DNA from: Paraglaciecola mesophila KMM 241
GTDB lineage: Bacteria; Pseudomonadota; Gammaproteobacteria; Enterobacterales; Alteromonadaceae
Direction: 5' to 3'
DNA: 64,000 bases
Assembly: GCF_000315015.1 (NCBI RefSeq)
Contig: NZ_BAEP01000043.1
Coordinates: 1-64,000 of the forward strand
Below the pieces are notes generated by a model that worked only from the letters and a program-made list of their open reading frames with translations, did not search any database and was not told the DNA's origin. A program made the translations under genes and the position numbers. Shown here in pieces: positions 5,837 through 15,652 of this stretch (position 1 is its first letter; every line of letters begins with the position of its first letter).

Positions 5837-6505
5837 ATGCAAAATCTAACCGAACAAGCTATCACTGCTGCTGATAAAACCTTTTTTCAGTTGCGTAAAG
5901 ACATCGTTGAAGGTGTGGTGCTGGCCGGTTCAAAGCTTAGTGAAACGGAATTGTCGACAAAGTACGGCGTGAGTCGCGCCGTTATCCGTGAAGCGATAAA
6001 CCGCTTAGAGGCGTGTCATATTGTTGAGCGCAAAGCCAATGTGGGTGCGCGCGTGGTGTCTTTGTCTCCTGAAGGGCTGGTGGACTTATATCAGGTGCGC
6101 GAATCCCTTGAAGGCATGGCCGCGCGTTTAGCGGCACAAAACATGAGCGATGACGAAATCGCAGACTTAAATGCCTTACTTAATGTGCACTCCCAAGATG
6201 TAAAAAATCATGGCTCTTATTATCAAGAAGCAGGGGATGTGGACTTTCACTACCGGATTATTTTAGGCAGTAAAAACAACCATCTTATCGCCATGCTGGT
6301 AAACGGTATTTACCACTTGGTGCGCATGTATCGCGTGCAGTTGGGCATGTCTGGCCCCCGCGTAAGCACTGCGTTTGATGAGCATAAACATATTGTACAA
6401 GCGATCTCGAATCGAGACGGTGAGTTGGCCGAGATGCTAATGCGCCGCCATATTTTATATTCGAAAAATAATATTCAGCGCAAATTAGCGCCAGAGCAGA
6501 TGTAG
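5837..6505 (+). CDS. prpR: GntR-family (FadR/FCD) regulator of the methylcitrate operon
   Basis: This 222-residue regulator has an N-terminal GntR winged helix (about residues 10-75, with LSETELSTKYGVSRAVIREA as core) and a C-terminal all-helical FCD ligand domain containing D135 and H137 (DVDFHYRI) and later His residues typical of metal-assisted effector binding. It heads the prpB-prpC-acnD-prpF operon, so it very likely controls propionate breakdown, probably sensing a methylcitrate-cycle intermediate. In Shewanella-type bacteria a GntR regulator replaces the sigma54-dependent PrpR of enterobacteria, from memory. A palindrome at 5950-5961 within its own coding sequence matches the upstream operators. 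Confidence 0.85.
   Translation: MQNLTEQAITAADKTFFQLRKDIVEGVVLAGSKLSETELSTKYGVSRAVIREAINRLEACHIVERKANVGARVVSLSPEGLVDLYQVRESLEGMAARLAAQNMSDDEIADLNALLNVHSQDVKNHGSYYQEAGDVDFHYRIILGSKNNHLIAMLVNGIYHLVRMYRVQLGMSGPRVSTAFDEHKHIVQAISNRDGELAEMLMRRHILYSKNNIQRKLAPEQM
5950..5961. promoter_or_regulatory. GntR operator-like site O3 inside prpR
   Basis: ATTGTCGACAAA matches 11 of 12 bases of O1 and lies about 115 bases into prpR. It encodes part of the helix-turn-helix segment ELSTK, so the match could be chance or a roadblock/looping site. Confidence 0.4.
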
Positions 6506-6555
6506 CTTTGGCGTCATTTCGTTGTCATCAAATAACCCTTTCATTGTTGCACTGG

Positions 6556-6569
6556 GGTGAATGTTCACC
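6556..6569. promoter_or_regulatory. inverted repeat upstream of prpB
   Basis: GGTGAA-TG-TTCACC lies 35 bases upstream of the prpB start, between prpR and prpB. It may be an operator for another regulator or a small hairpin. A strong AAGGAG ribosome site follows. Confidence 0.3.
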
Positions 6570-6604
6570 TCATCACAAAATAACTACTCTAAGGAGCAAG
6601 TCAT

Positions 6605-7483
6605 ATGAGCCCAGGTCAAAAATTCCGCCAAGCCTTAGTCGATAATAAGCCGCTGCAAATCGTTGGGGCGATCAACGCGTATTCCGCCATGATGGCCAAG
6701 AAAATTGGCCATAAAGCCATTTACTTATCCGGTGGCGGCGTGGCGAATGCTTCTTACGGGTTACCTGATTTAGGCATGACGTCATTAAACGACGTGATTG
6801 TTGACGTGCAGCGTATTACCTCGGCCTGTGACTTACCGCTGTTAGTGGATATCGACACAGGGTGGGGCGGTGCGTTTAACATTGCTAAAACCATTCGCGA
6901 TATGGAAAAGGCCGGTGCTGCAGCGGTACATATGGAAGACCAAGTGGCGCAGAAGCGCTGTGGCCATCGCCCGAACAAGGAGATTGTGCCGCTAGAGGAA
7001 ATGGTTGACCGGATCAAAGCCGCGGTTGATGCGCGTACCGACCCAGACTTTTTCATCATGGCGCGCACCGATTCGTTTGCGCAAGAAGGCTTAGACGCCG
7101 CGATTGCTCGGGCCAAATCGTATGTTGCTGCCGGTGCTGACGGTATTTTCGCAGAAGCGATTAAAACAGAAGAGCATTACCGTGCCTTTGCCGAGGCGTT
7201 AGATGTGCCGATTTTGGCCAATATTACTGAGTTCGGCCAAACCGAATTATGGAACAAAAAAGTGCTAGGCGAGTGGGGCGCAGCGATGGTGCTTTACCCA
7301 TTAAGCGCATTTCGTGCCATGAACAAAGCGGCAGAAAACGTATACAACGCGATTTTAGAGCAAGGTGATCAAACCTCTGTGGTCGATACCATGCAAACTC
7401 GCATGGAGCTTTATGATTACCTGAATTATCACGACTACGAACAAAAGCTAGACAGTCTTTTTGCCCAAGGCAAAAACAAGTAA
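6605..7483 (+). CDS. prpB: 2-methylisocitrate lyase
   Basis: PrpB cleaves 2-methylisocitrate to pyruvate and succinate, the last step of the methylcitrate cycle, in the cytoplasm. The 292 residues match the family length. Visible hallmarks are the Mg-binding DIDTGWG (82-88) and the catalytic-loop motif KRCGH (117-121) of the isocitrate lyase/PEP mutase superfamily, plus MEDQ before it. A clear AAGGAG ribosome site precedes the ATG. It follows prpR by about 100 bases and precedes prpC by 112 bases, in the usual gene order. Confidence 0.96.
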   Translation: MSPGQKFRQALVDNKPLQIVGAINAYSAMMAKKIGHKAIYLSGGGVANASYGLPDLGMTSLNDVIVDVQRITSACDLPLLVDIDTGWGGAFNIAKTIRDMEKAGAAAVHMEDQVAQKRCGHRPNKEIVPLEEMVDRIKAAVDARTDPDFFIMARTDSFAQEGLDAAIARAKSYVAAGADGIFAEAIKTEEHYRAFAEALDVPILANITEFGQTELWNKKVLGEWGAAMVLYPLSAFRAMNKAAENVYNAILEQGDQTSVVDTMQTRMELYDYLNYHDYEQKLDSLFAQGKNK

Positions 7484-7494
7484 ACGCATAAATA

Positions 7495-7523
7495 GCGCCG
7501 CGTAAACCAAGGTTTCACGGCGC
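7495..7523. other. hairpin between prpB and prpC
   Basis: Arms starting GCGCCG and ending CGGCGC enclose a second paired stretch AAACC/GGTTT around a 2-base apex, with a small internal mismatch. No T-run follows, so it is more likely an mRNA-stability or processing hairpin than a terminator. Confidence 0.5.
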
Positions 7524-7595
7524 AAAAATTAACGTGATTAACGTTTTAACGAGTACGTCAAAAAACGTTAACGAATACTTATTTAGGAGCAATTC

Positions 7596-8720
7596 ATGGT
7601 TGATAAAAAATTAAGTGGTGCTGGTTTACGTGGTCAAAGCGCAGGCGAAACGGCGTTGTGTACAGTGGGTAAGTCAGGTTCTGGTTTAACCTACGCAGGT
7701 TATGATGTATCAGATTTAGCAGATAACGCCACCTTCGAAGAAGTGGCTTACTTACTGTTTAATGGTGAACTGCCTAATCAAGCGCAACTCGACGAATATA
7801 AAGCATCACTGCTGACGCAACGTGATTTACCCCAAGCACTAAAAGAGGTGCTAAAACTTATTCCAAAAGACGCGCACCCAATGGATGTGATGCGCACCGG
7901 TTGTTCATTTCTAGGTAACATTGAGCCAGAAACTGATTTTTCACAGCAGCATAAAGCGGCGAATCGTCTGTTGGCGGCTTTCCCTGCAATCATGTGTTAC
8001 TGGTATCGCTTTACCCATGATGGTGTTGAGATTGATTGCACCACTGATGAAGACTCGTTAGGCGGGCATTTCTTGGCTCTTTTACATGGTAAAACACCGT
8101 CTGAGCAACATCGCAAGGTAATGGATGTATCGCTTATTTTGTACGCAGAGCATGAATTTAACGCTTCTACCTTTACTGCGCGTGTATGTGCGTCGACGCT
8201 GTCTGATATGTTCTCTTGCGTGACAGGTGCGATTGGTTCATTGCGCGGGCCATTGCATGGCGGTGCGAACGAAGCCGCCATGGACATGATCCAAAAATTC
8301 AGCTCACCTGCGGATGCCAAAGTACAAATGGCTGGCATGCTTGAGCGCAAAGAAAAAATCATGGGCTTTGGCCATGCGATTTACCGCGAGTCTGACCCGC
8401 GTAACGTGATCATCAAACGGTGGTCAGAAAAACTGGCGCAGGAAAATGGCGATACGTCTTTGTACGACATTTCAGTGGCCTGTGAAGAATTCATGTGGGA
8501 CAGCAAAAAACTGTTCTGTAATGCTGATTTCTTCCACGCGTCTGCGTATCACTTTATGGGTATTCCGACCAAATTGTTCACGCCTATCTTCGTCTGTTCA
8601 CGTCTAACAGGCTGGGCCGCGCACGTGATGGAGCAGCGCAGCAACAACCGTATTATTCGCCCAAGTGCGGATTACGTTGGGCCAGAGCCGCGTAAAGTGT
8701 CACCTATTAGTCAGCGCTAA
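7596..8720 (+). CDS. prpC: 2-methylcitrate synthase
   Basis: PrpC condenses propionyl-CoA with oxaloacetate to 2-methylcitrate and CoA. The 374 residues fit the short type II citrate synthase fold. Catalytic segments are visible: LHGGANEAA (first active-site His), GFGHAIYRESDPR (second His and Arg) and the C-terminal NADFF with the catalytic Asp. The AGGAGC ribosome site is well placed. It sits between prpB and acnD in the operon. Citrate synthase proper is a possible side activity but the context favours methylcitrate synthase. Confidence 0.96.
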   Translation: MVDKKLSGAGLRGQSAGETALCTVGKSGSGLTYAGYDVSDLADNATFEEVAYLLFNGELPNQAQLDEYKASLLTQRDLPQALKEVLKLIPKDAHPMDVMRTGCSFLGNIEPETDFSQQHKAANRLLAAFPAIMCYWYRFTHDGVEIDCTTDEDSLGGHFLALLHGKTPSEQHRKVMDVSLILYAEHEFNASTFTARVCASTLSDMFSCVTGAIGSLRGPLHGGANEAAMDMIQKFSSPADAKVQMAGMLERKEKIMGFGHAIYRESDPRNVIIKRWSEKLAQENGDTSLYDISVACEEFMWDSKKLFCNADFFHASAYHFMGIPTKLFTPIFVCSRLTGWAAHVMEQRSNNRIIRPSADYVGPEPRKVSPISQR

Positions 8721-8853
8721 GCTGTAAGGGCGGGGCGAATGTTTATGCATTCGCTTCTGCTTTATTGCTTATATTTATTCGCCAGTATCTGCATTTCTCA
8801 TTATCAAACAGGTTATGACTGGCGCGTTGTTACTCTCGTATTTAAGGACCGCT

Positions 8854-11460
8854 ATGAATACCGATTACCGTAAACCTCTTCCAGGCACCAAGCTGGATTA
8901 TTTCGACACCCAAGCAGCTGTTGATGCTATTACCCCAGGTGCTTATGCCAAACTACCTTATACCTCACGGGTGCTCGCTGAAAACTTGGTCAGACGCTGT
9001 GCTCCTGAGCAGTTAACCGATTCGTTGAAGCAATTAATTGATCGCAAGCGTGACTTGGACTTTCCCTGGTTTCCTGCACGCGTGGTGTGCCACGATATTC
9101 TCGGGCAAACGGCATTGGTTGATTTAGCCGGCTTACGAGATGCTATCGCTGAAAAAGGCGGTGACCCGTCAAAAGTGAACCCAGTGGTGCCCACGCAGTT
9201 GGTGGTGGATCACTCATTGGCTGTTGAGTACGGTGGTTTTGATAAAGACGCGTTTGAGAAAAATCGCGCGGTAGAAGACAGACGTAATGAAGACCGCTTT
9301 CATTTTATTCAATGGACCAAAACCTCGTTTAAAAACGTCGATGTTATTCCATCGGGTAACGGCATTTTGCATCAAATTAACCTTGAGCGTATGTCCCCTG
9401 TGGTGCAAAAGCTTAACGGCGTTGCCTTTCCGGACACGTTAGTGGGCACTGACAGCCACACGCCTATGGTCGATGCCCTTGGGGTGATGTCGATTGGTGT
9501 GGGTGGCCTTGAAGCAGAAAGCGTTATGTTAGGGCGCGCATCGTATATGCGCCTGCCGGATATTATCGGCGTTGAGCTAACTGGGCGCCCACAAGCAGGT
9601 ATCACCGCCACTGATGTGGTGTTGGCATTGACCGAATTTTTGCGCAAAGAAAAAGTAGTGTCGTCGTATTTAGAGTTTTACGGCGAAGGCACTAAGCACC
9701 TGACGTTGGGTGACAGAGCCACCATTTCAAACATGACTCCAGAGTACGGTGCGACCGCGGCCATGTTCTATATTGACCGTCAAACCATTGATTATTTGAC
9801 CCTAACCGGGCGTGACGACGAGCAAGTGAAACTGGTTGAAACCTACGCAAAACACACTGGTTTATGGGCAGATAGCCTTGAAACCGCTGAGTATGAGCGT
9901 GTACTTACATTTGATTTATCGACTATCGGGCGCAATATTGCTGGGCCGTCAAATCCCCATAGCCGTGTACCCACCTCTGAATTGGCCCAACGCGGTATCA
10001 GCGGCGTGGTAGAAAACGAAGAAGGCAAAATGCCTGATGGCGCGGTGATCATCGCGGCTATCACCAGTTGTACTAATACCAGTAACCCGCGCAACATGGT
10101 GGCCGCTGGCTTAATTGCTCGCAATGCCAACAAACTCGGCTTAACGCGCAAGCCTTGGGTGAAAAGCTCATTGGCGCCGGGTTCAAAAGCGGTGCAACTG
10201 TATTTAGAAGACGCCAAATTATTGCCTGAGCTAGAACAACTCGGTTTTGGGGTGGTGGCATTTGCGTGTACATCTTGTAACGGCATGAGCGGCGCCCTTG
10301 ACCCAGTGATCCAAAAAGAAATTACCGATCGCGACCTATACACAACGGCTGTGTTGTCGGGTAATCGTAACTTTGATGGGCGTATTCACCCTTATGCGCA
10401 GCAAGCATTTTTGGCGTCACCGCCTTTAGTCGTGGCATACGCTATTGCCGGTACAATTCGTTTTGATATTGAACGGGATATTTTAGGCCATGATAAAAAC
10501 GGTAATCCAGTAACACTAAAAGATATTTGGCCAACCGACGAAGAGATTGATGCGGTAGTCAAAGCCAGTGTTAAACCTGAGCAGTTCCGTAAAGTGTACG
10601 AGCCCATGTTTGATTTAAAAGTGGAATACGGCACGCACATTAACCCTCAATACGACTGGCGCCCACAAAGTACTTATATTCGTCGCCCTCCTTATTGGGA
10701 AGGGGCCTTAGCCGGCGAGCGTTCCATGAAGGGCTTACGCCCATTGGCAGTATTGGGTGACAATATCACTACGGATCACTTATCGCCTTCTAATGCGATT
10801 CAGCTCAACAGCGCGGCAGGTGCCTATTTGCACAAAATGGGGTTACCCGAGGAAGACTTTAACTCTTATGCGACCCACAGGGGCGACCATTTAACCGCTC
10901 AGCGCGCAACATTTGCTAACCCTAAACTGTTCAATGAAATGGTGCATGAGGTAGGTGCTGACGGGAAAAGTAAGGTCAAACAAGGCTCGCTAACGCGTTT
11001 AGAGCCACAAGGCACTGAAATGCGTATGTGGGAAGCGATTGAAACCTACATGCAGCGCAAGCAGCCACTGATTATTGTGGCGGGTGCGGATTATGGTCAG
11101 GGCTCATCGCGTGACTGGGCAGCCAAAGGCGTCCGCTTAGCGGGTGTTGAAGTGATTGTGGCAGAAGGTTTTGAGCGTATTCACCGTACTAACTTGATTG
11201 GTATGGGTGTATTACCACTGGAGTTTATGCCAGGTGATAACCGTCACACGTACAAGATAGATGGCAGTGAAACCTATGATGCTTTAGGTGAGCGTAAGCC
11301 GGGTGCACAAATGACCCTAAACATTACCCGCAAAAACGGTGAGCAGGTGAGTGTGCCGGTGAAGTGTCGTATTGACACCCAAGAGGAATCGTCAATCTAT
11401 GAAGCAGGCGGTGTGCTACAACGCTTCGCGCAAGACTTTCTTGAAGCGACGGTAGGGTAA
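8854..11460 (+). CDS. acnD: Fe/S-dependent 2-methylcitrate dehydratase AcnD
   Basis: AcnD is an aconitase-family enzyme that dehydrates 2-methylcitrate to 2-methylaconitate, working with PrpF where PrpD is absent. Cluster ligands are visible in ITSCTNTSNP and FACTSCNG. The C-terminal swivel domain carries GADYGQGSSRDWAAKG. I place the start at the ATG at 8854 (MNTDYRKPLPGTKLDYF), which has AAGGA about 7 bases upstream and matches the family N-terminus; an in-frame ATG at 8815 would add 13 residues with no such support. Length is 868 residues. It is followed by prpF after 9 bases. Confidence 0.95.
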   Translation: MNTDYRKPLPGTKLDYFDTQAAVDAITPGAYAKLPYTSRVLAENLVRRCAPEQLTDSLKQLIDRKRDLDFPWFPARVVCHDILGQTALVDLAGLRDAIAEKGGDPSKVNPVVPTQLVVDHSLAVEYGGFDKDAFEKNRAVEDRRNEDRFHFIQWTKTSFKNVDVIPSGNGILHQINLERMSPVVQKLNGVAFPDTLVGTDSHTPMVDALGVMSIGVGGLEAESVMLGRASYMRLPDIIGVELTGRPQAGITATDVVLALTEFLRKEKVVSSYLEFYGEGTKHLTLGDRATISNMTPEYGATAAMFYIDRQTIDYLTLTGRDDEQVKLVETYAKHTGLWADSLETAEYERVLTFDLSTIGRNIAGPSNPHSRVPTSELAQRGISGVVENEEGKMPDGAVIIAAITSCTNTSNPRNMVAAGLIARNANKLGLTRKPWVKSSLAPGSKAVQLYLEDAKLLPELEQLGFGVVAFACTSCNGMSGALDPVIQKEITDRDLYTTAVLSGNRNFDGRIHPYAQQAFLASPPLVVAYAIAGTIRFDIERDILGHDKNGNPVTLKDIWPTDEEIDAVVKASVKPEQFRKVYEPMFDLKVEYGTHINPQYDWRPQSTYIRRPPYWEGALAGERSMKGLRPLAVLGDNITTDHLSPSNAIQLNSAAGAYLHKMGLPEEDFNSYATHRGDHLTAQRATFANPKLFNEMVHEVGADGKSKVKQGSLTRLEPQGTEMRMWEAIETYMQRKQPLIIVAGADYGQGSSRDWAAKGVRLAGVEVIVAEGFERIHRTNLIGMGVLPLEFMPGDNRHTYKIDGSETYDALGERKPGAQMTLNITRKNGEQVSVPVKCRIDTQEESSIYEAGGVLQRFAQDFLEATVG

Positions 11461-11469
11461 GGAGTAGGT

Positions 11470-12711
11470 ATGGCTACTAAAGCTAAAACACATCAGCCAC
11501 AAATCAAAATCCCCGCGACTTACATGCGCGGGGGCACCAGTAAAGGGGTGTTTTTCGCCTTGAATGACCTGCCTGAGTCGGCACAAAAGCCTGGCTCTGC
11601 AAGGGACAACCTCTTGCTGCGCGTCATTGGTAGCCCTGATCCTTACGGTAAACAAACCGATGGTATGGGCGGGGCGACATCGAGCACCAGCAAAACGGTG
11701 ATTCTGTCGAAAAGCGACCAAGCCGAACACGATGTAAATTATCTGTTCGGCCAAGTGGCTATCGATAAAGCCTTTGTTGATTGGAGCGGTAACTGCGGTA
11801 ACTTAACGGCTGCAGTGGGCTCGTTTGCTATCAGCAATGGTTTGGTGAAAGCCAGCCGTATTCCGCAAAACGGCATTGCCGAGGTGCGCATTTGGCAGCA
11901 AAACATCCAGAAGACCATCATTGCCCATGTGCCCATCACCGATGGCGAAGTACAAGAAACCGGTGATTTTGAGTTAGACGGTGTGACGTTTCCCGCCGCC
12001 GAAGTGTTGATAGAATTTATGCACCCAGCGGATGATGGCGATGCGGCTGCTCAAGGTCAAGACCAAGGCCCAAGTGGTATGTTCCCCACAGGTAATATTG
12101 TGGATGAACTTAACTCACCTGAGCTGGCGGCTGTTGGGGTAAGTAACCTTAAAGCAACGTTAATCAATGCCGGTATTCCAACGATTTTTGTAAACGCGGA
12201 AGACATTGGTTACACAGGCACTGAGTTGCAAGAGGTGATAAACGGCGACCCTGCTGCGCTGACCAAGTTTGAAACCATTCGCGCTCAAGGTGCTGTGCAA
12301 ATGGGATTAATCAAGGATGTTAGTGAAGCTGCGTCACGCCAGCATACGCCGAAAGTGGCGTTTGTAGCGCCGCCAAGGCCTTATGTGTCATCCAGTGGCA
12401 AGGCTATTGAACTTGATGACATTGATGTATTGGTGCGGGCCATGTCGATGGGCAAACTGCATCACGCCATGATGGGCACTGCGGCCGTGGCCATTGGTAC
12501 AGCTGCAGCCATTCCGGGCACACTGGTGAATTTGGCCGCTGGTGGCGGCGAGCGCAGCGACGTGCGTTTCGGTCACCCGTCGGGCACCCTAAAAGTCGGC
12601 GCGGCTGCCGAATTAGTGGATGGCCAATGGTCAGTGATAAAAGCGTCTATGAGTCGCAGTGCGCGTGTCTTGATGGAAGGCTGGGTGCGTATCCCTAAAG
12701 ACAGCTTCTAA
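11470..12711 (+). CDS. prpF: 2-methylaconitate cis-trans isomerase PrpF
   Basis: PrpF isomerises the 2-methylaconitate made by AcnD so that it can be rehydrated to 2-methylisocitrate. The 413-residue protein shows family hallmarks: ATYMRGGTSKGVFF near the N-terminus, DGMGGATSSTSKT, DWSGNCGNLTAAVG with the catalytic Cys, and the C-terminal GHPSGTLKVGA. It belongs to the diaminopimelate-epimerase-like fold. It is the last gene of the operon, 9 bases after acnD, with a strong terminator about 100 bases downstream. Confidence 0.96.
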   Translation: MATKAKTHQPQIKIPATYMRGGTSKGVFFALNDLPESAQKPGSARDNLLLRVIGSPDPYGKQTDGMGGATSSTSKTVILSKSDQAEHDVNYLFGQVAIDKAFVDWSGNCGNLTAAVGSFAISNGLVKASRIPQNGIAEVRIWQQNIQKTIIAHVPITDGEVQETGDFELDGVTFPAAEVLIEFMHPADDGDAAAQGQDQGPSGMFPTGNIVDELNSPELAAVGVSNLKATLINAGIPTIFVNAEDIGYTGTELQEVINGDPAALTKFETIRAQGAVQMGLIKDVSEAASRQHTPKVAFVAPPRPYVSSSGKAIELDDIDVLVRAMSMGKLHHAMMGTAAVAIGTAAAIPGTLVNLAAGGGERSDVRFGHPSGTLKVGAAAELVDGQWSVIKASMSRSARVLMEGWVRIPKDSF

Positions 12712-12814
12712 CGCGTGTAACGTGCACTGCTTAAGTCACTCGTTGGTGTTGGCGCAAAATATCGCCAGCATCGCCCAAGCTGATTTAATCGGTGTCATGC
12801 AGATAAGCGATTGG

Positions 12815-12848
12815 AAAGCGACGTTAGCCTTTGCTAAGGTCGCTTTTT
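12815..12848 (+). terminator. rho-independent terminator of the prp operon
   Basis: The stem AAAGCGAC-x-TTAGC pairs with GCTAA-x-GTCGCTTT around a short CTTT loop and runs into a T5 tract. It lies 104 bases beyond prpF and before the MFS gene. Confidence 0.85.
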
Positions 12849-12928
12849 CGTGTCAGTTACGCACACAGCGTATTGAAATTCTACTTTTCAACTTATGTTG
12901 AGCTTGTAACAAAGGATATTCTGCAAGG

Positions 12929-14125
12929 ATGATCGCCCCTCATACTGCTGCCTTTTGGCGCGCTACGCTGGCCCTGTGTTTAGGCTCGTTTATGGTGTTT
13001 GCTAACCTGTATGTGACTCAGCCATTATTGCCTATGATAGCCGAGCAGTTTGGGGTGTCCGCGCTGCAATCGAGTGTCAGTTTTACCATTTCCACCTTTA
13101 CTCTGGGTATCTCTCTGCTATTTTACGGGCCGCTCTCTGATGCCATTGGGCGTAAAGGGATTATGCTGCTCACCATGATGGGTATTACGCTTACCACTAC
13201 TTGTTTGGCCTTCGCTGGTGATTACCAAAGTTTGCTGATTTTACGTGCCGCCCAAGGCTTATTTTTAGCGGGTTTGCCCGCTATCGCGGTGGCCTACATG
13301 AGTGATGAATTTAACGCAGACGCTTTGATGATAGCCGTGGGAATCTATATCAGTGGTAATTCACTTGGTGGTATTGGTGGGCGTTTACTTGGGGGCTTTT
13401 TGGGGGAAAATTTCGGGTTGATCGGTACCTTCGAAATAATGGCATTACTCAGCTTAAGCCTGACACTAGCATTTGCTTGGCTTTTACCTGCTTCAAAAGG
13501 TTTTTTACCTAAACCTCTGCGCCCCAAATCCATGCTGCATCAGCTCGCAGCACACCTAGCAAACAAACGTTTGTTGCTAAGTTACTTGATAGGCGGACTA
13601 AGCTTCTTTATTTTTGTAAACCAATATAGCTTCATCACATTTGTACTTAAAGACAGCCCTTATTCTTTATCGGCTCAGTTTATTGGGCTGCTCTTTTTAA
13701 CCTATTTATCTGGCACTTACGCATCTGCTATTTCAGGTAAATTGGGCAAGCGTTATTCGCAACCAGTGTGCATGATGGCTGGCACAGTGATTATCATGCT
13801 TGGCTCAGCCGTGACTTTAGTGCCGTCCATGTATGCGATTATTCTAGGGTTACTGATCAACGCATTTGGTTTCTTTTTGACCCACTCCACAGCTAGCAGC
13901 TGGGTAAGCTTGAACGCGAAAAGCGGTAAAGCCAGTGCCTCGTCTTTGTATCTGACTTTTTATTACCTTGGCGCAAGTACAGGCGGTATTTATTTAAACA
14001 TGTTCTGGCAACGAGCTCATTGGGCTGGTGTTGTGCTGGGTTCGTGGTTAATGTTATTGGTTATATTAGCTCTTGGTTATAGATTAAGGCGTCTGCATGG
14101 TATTTCACAGCAGACATCACTATAG
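12929..14125 (+). CDS. MFS transporter, YnfM-like drug/sugar efflux type
   Basis: A 398-residue inner-membrane protein with about 12 hydrophobic segments and the MFS loop signature YGPLSDAIGRKG between helices 2 and 3. The segment NLYVTQPLLPMIAEQF after helix 1 and a long polar loop near residues 190-205 are typical of DHA1 efflux carriers such as E. coli YnfM. Its substrate cannot be told from sequence. It stands alone behind the prp terminator and is followed by a diguanylate cyclase 75 bases on. It might export organic acids or drugs; nothing here decides. Confidence 0.8.
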   Translation: MIAPHTAAFWRATLALCLGSFMVFANLYVTQPLLPMIAEQFGVSALQSSVSFTISTFTLGISLLFYGPLSDAIGRKGIMLLTMMGITLTTTCLAFAGDYQSLLILRAAQGLFLAGLPAIAVAYMSDEFNADALMIAVGIYISGNSLGGIGGRLLGGFLGENFGLIGTFEIMALLSLSLTLAFAWLLPASKGFLPKPLRPKSMLHQLAAHLANKRLLLSYLIGGLSFFIFVNQYSFITFVLKDSPYSLSAQFIGLLFLTYLSGTYASAISGKLGKRYSQPVCMMAGTVIIMLGSAVTLVPSMYAIILGLLINAFGFFLTHSTASSWVSLNAKSGKASASSLYLTFYYLGASTGGIYLNMFWQRAHWAGVVLGSWLMLLVILALGYRLRRLHGISQQTSL

Positions 14126-14200
14126 TAACGCCATGAGCTGACGCGATTTATGCTTTTCGTTGCTTTGAGGTAAATGGCACTATAAAGTTTATAAATCTGT

Positions 14201-15313
14201 TTGCTTGTTAGGATTGCTACAATCACCAATTACACTCTGCCTAACGCTTTATCCCTTAGTGTGCAAAAAATAAGGCTAATTATAGCGCTGGGCACAGCAT
14301 TGATGATGAGTTTTATAATTGCTGATTTAAGCGTTATTCCCGAAGCTGTAAAACCTGTGTACCTCACCTCTCGCTTGGGTATGCAATTCCCGATATTGGC
14401 AACCTTTTTCGCTCTGACTTTTCTACCTTTTTATCAAAAAATACATGATGTGGTGCTGTGCATAAGCTTGCTATTAGTGTGCTATGCCAACTATTGGTTA
14501 ATCGTACAATGCTGGAAAATAGCTGAGTTTTCATTTTCTTATGAAGGCACCTTGCTCTACGGGCTTTTTTGCATGTTTATCATGCGGCTATCCTTTAAGT
14601 TTTCAATCATTTTTGTGTTATTTACCATACTCGGCTTCGCCTTAATTATATTCTCGTATCCTGTTTACGCAGGCTTTGGCATGGTGAATCTTGGCTTTGT
14701 CTCCCTTGGCTTAATAATCAGTTTGATCGGCGTAAAACAAATCGAAAATGCCTTTGGGCGCTTTCAACAACTCAATGAAAAATTGGTGCGTTTAAACCAA
14801 ATAGATCAGTTAACTGGGCTATATAATCGCGGCGCTTTAGAGCAGCAATTTGATCTGATGCTATCGGTTTCTAATCGTATTGGCACATCTATCAGTGTCT
14901 TTATGATTGACCTTGATAATTTCAAAGATTTTAACGACGGTCATGGGCATTTGCGCGGTGATGAAGTGATACAAACTCAAGCTGAAATATTAAGACAAGT
15001 GTTTAATCGAGAGACAGACACTGTTGCGCGCTATGGCGGTGAAGAGTTTATTGTCATATCACTGGGCATTAACGCACAGGCTTCTGAGGCACTGGCGGCT
15101 GAAGTTCTTAGAGAGTGGGTAAGAAGAAAAATTAAACACGGCAAAGGTCAGGGCCAAGATTTTGTGAGCTGTTCAATTGGCCTGATAAGCACTCAAGTCG
15201 ATAAAGAAACCCAGAAGAAACATTTAATTGATACAGCGGATAAGGCACTTTATGCGGCAAAAGATAAGGGCCGAGCGCGTTTTATTAACGCTGATAATCT
15301 CGATATCCTGTAA
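14201..15313 (+). CDS. membrane diguanylate cyclase (GGDEF)
   Basis: The N-terminal half has about six hydrophobic helices (roughly residues 23-178) of unassigned sensor type. The C-terminal half is a GGDEF domain: DQLTGLYNR entry, DLDNFKDFND metal site, and GGEEF (279-283) as the active loop. RETD (270-273) five residues earlier is the allosteric I-site, so product inhibition by c-di-GMP is expected. It should make c-di-GMP from two GTP at the inner membrane, influencing biofilm or motility. The start is uncertain: the frame opens with TTG at 14201 and no good ATG precedes the first helix. Confidence 0.88.
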   Translation: MLVRIATITNYTLPNALSLSVQKIRLIIALGTALMMSFIIADLSVIPEAVKPVYLTSRLGMQFPILATFFALTFLPFYQKIHDVVLCISLLLVCYANYWLIVQCWKIAEFSFSYEGTLLYGLFCMFIMRLSFKFSIIFVLFTILGFALIIFSYPVYAGFGMVNLGFVSLGLIISLIGVKQIENAFGRFQQLNEKLVRLNQIDQLTGLYNRGALEQQFDLMLSVSNRIGTSISVFMIDLDNFKDFNDGHGHLRGDEVIQTQAEILRQVFNRETDTVARYGGEEFIVISLGINAQASEALAAEVLREWVRRKIKHGKGQGQDFVSCSIGLISTQVDKETQKKHLIDTADKALYAAKDKGRARFINADNLDIL

Positions 15314-15652
15314 GGGAAGCTTATTGGCCCACTCAAGAAAGCGACTGAGTAATACTGCCACTCGCTTTGCAATTATTACTGTTTTAACGCTGAGCTCCTT
15401 AGTTTTTACCTTCTAAAAATATAATTCCGTTACCACCAAACACGTCTGCACAACAGAGCTCTTCTACCATTAGCACGAGAACGCGGATATTTTTCAGCGA
15501 TTGGAATACCCCTTGCTTAGTCTATATCACATCACTTTAACGTTGCGCGCACGTTACAGCCAAATCAAAGTGGAAACTCTAGCTAGAGCCAGAGCTGAAA
15601 CAAAGGCTAGGAGTGTCAAGCGCAGCCGTAACTCAGTAAGAGGACAATACCA
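15314..15652. other. intergenic region before the OYE gene
   Basis: No convincing gene or repeat is seen here. Short frames overlap the ends of neighbouring genes. The right end carries the ribosome site AAGAGGA for the TTG-started reductase. Confidence 0.4.
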
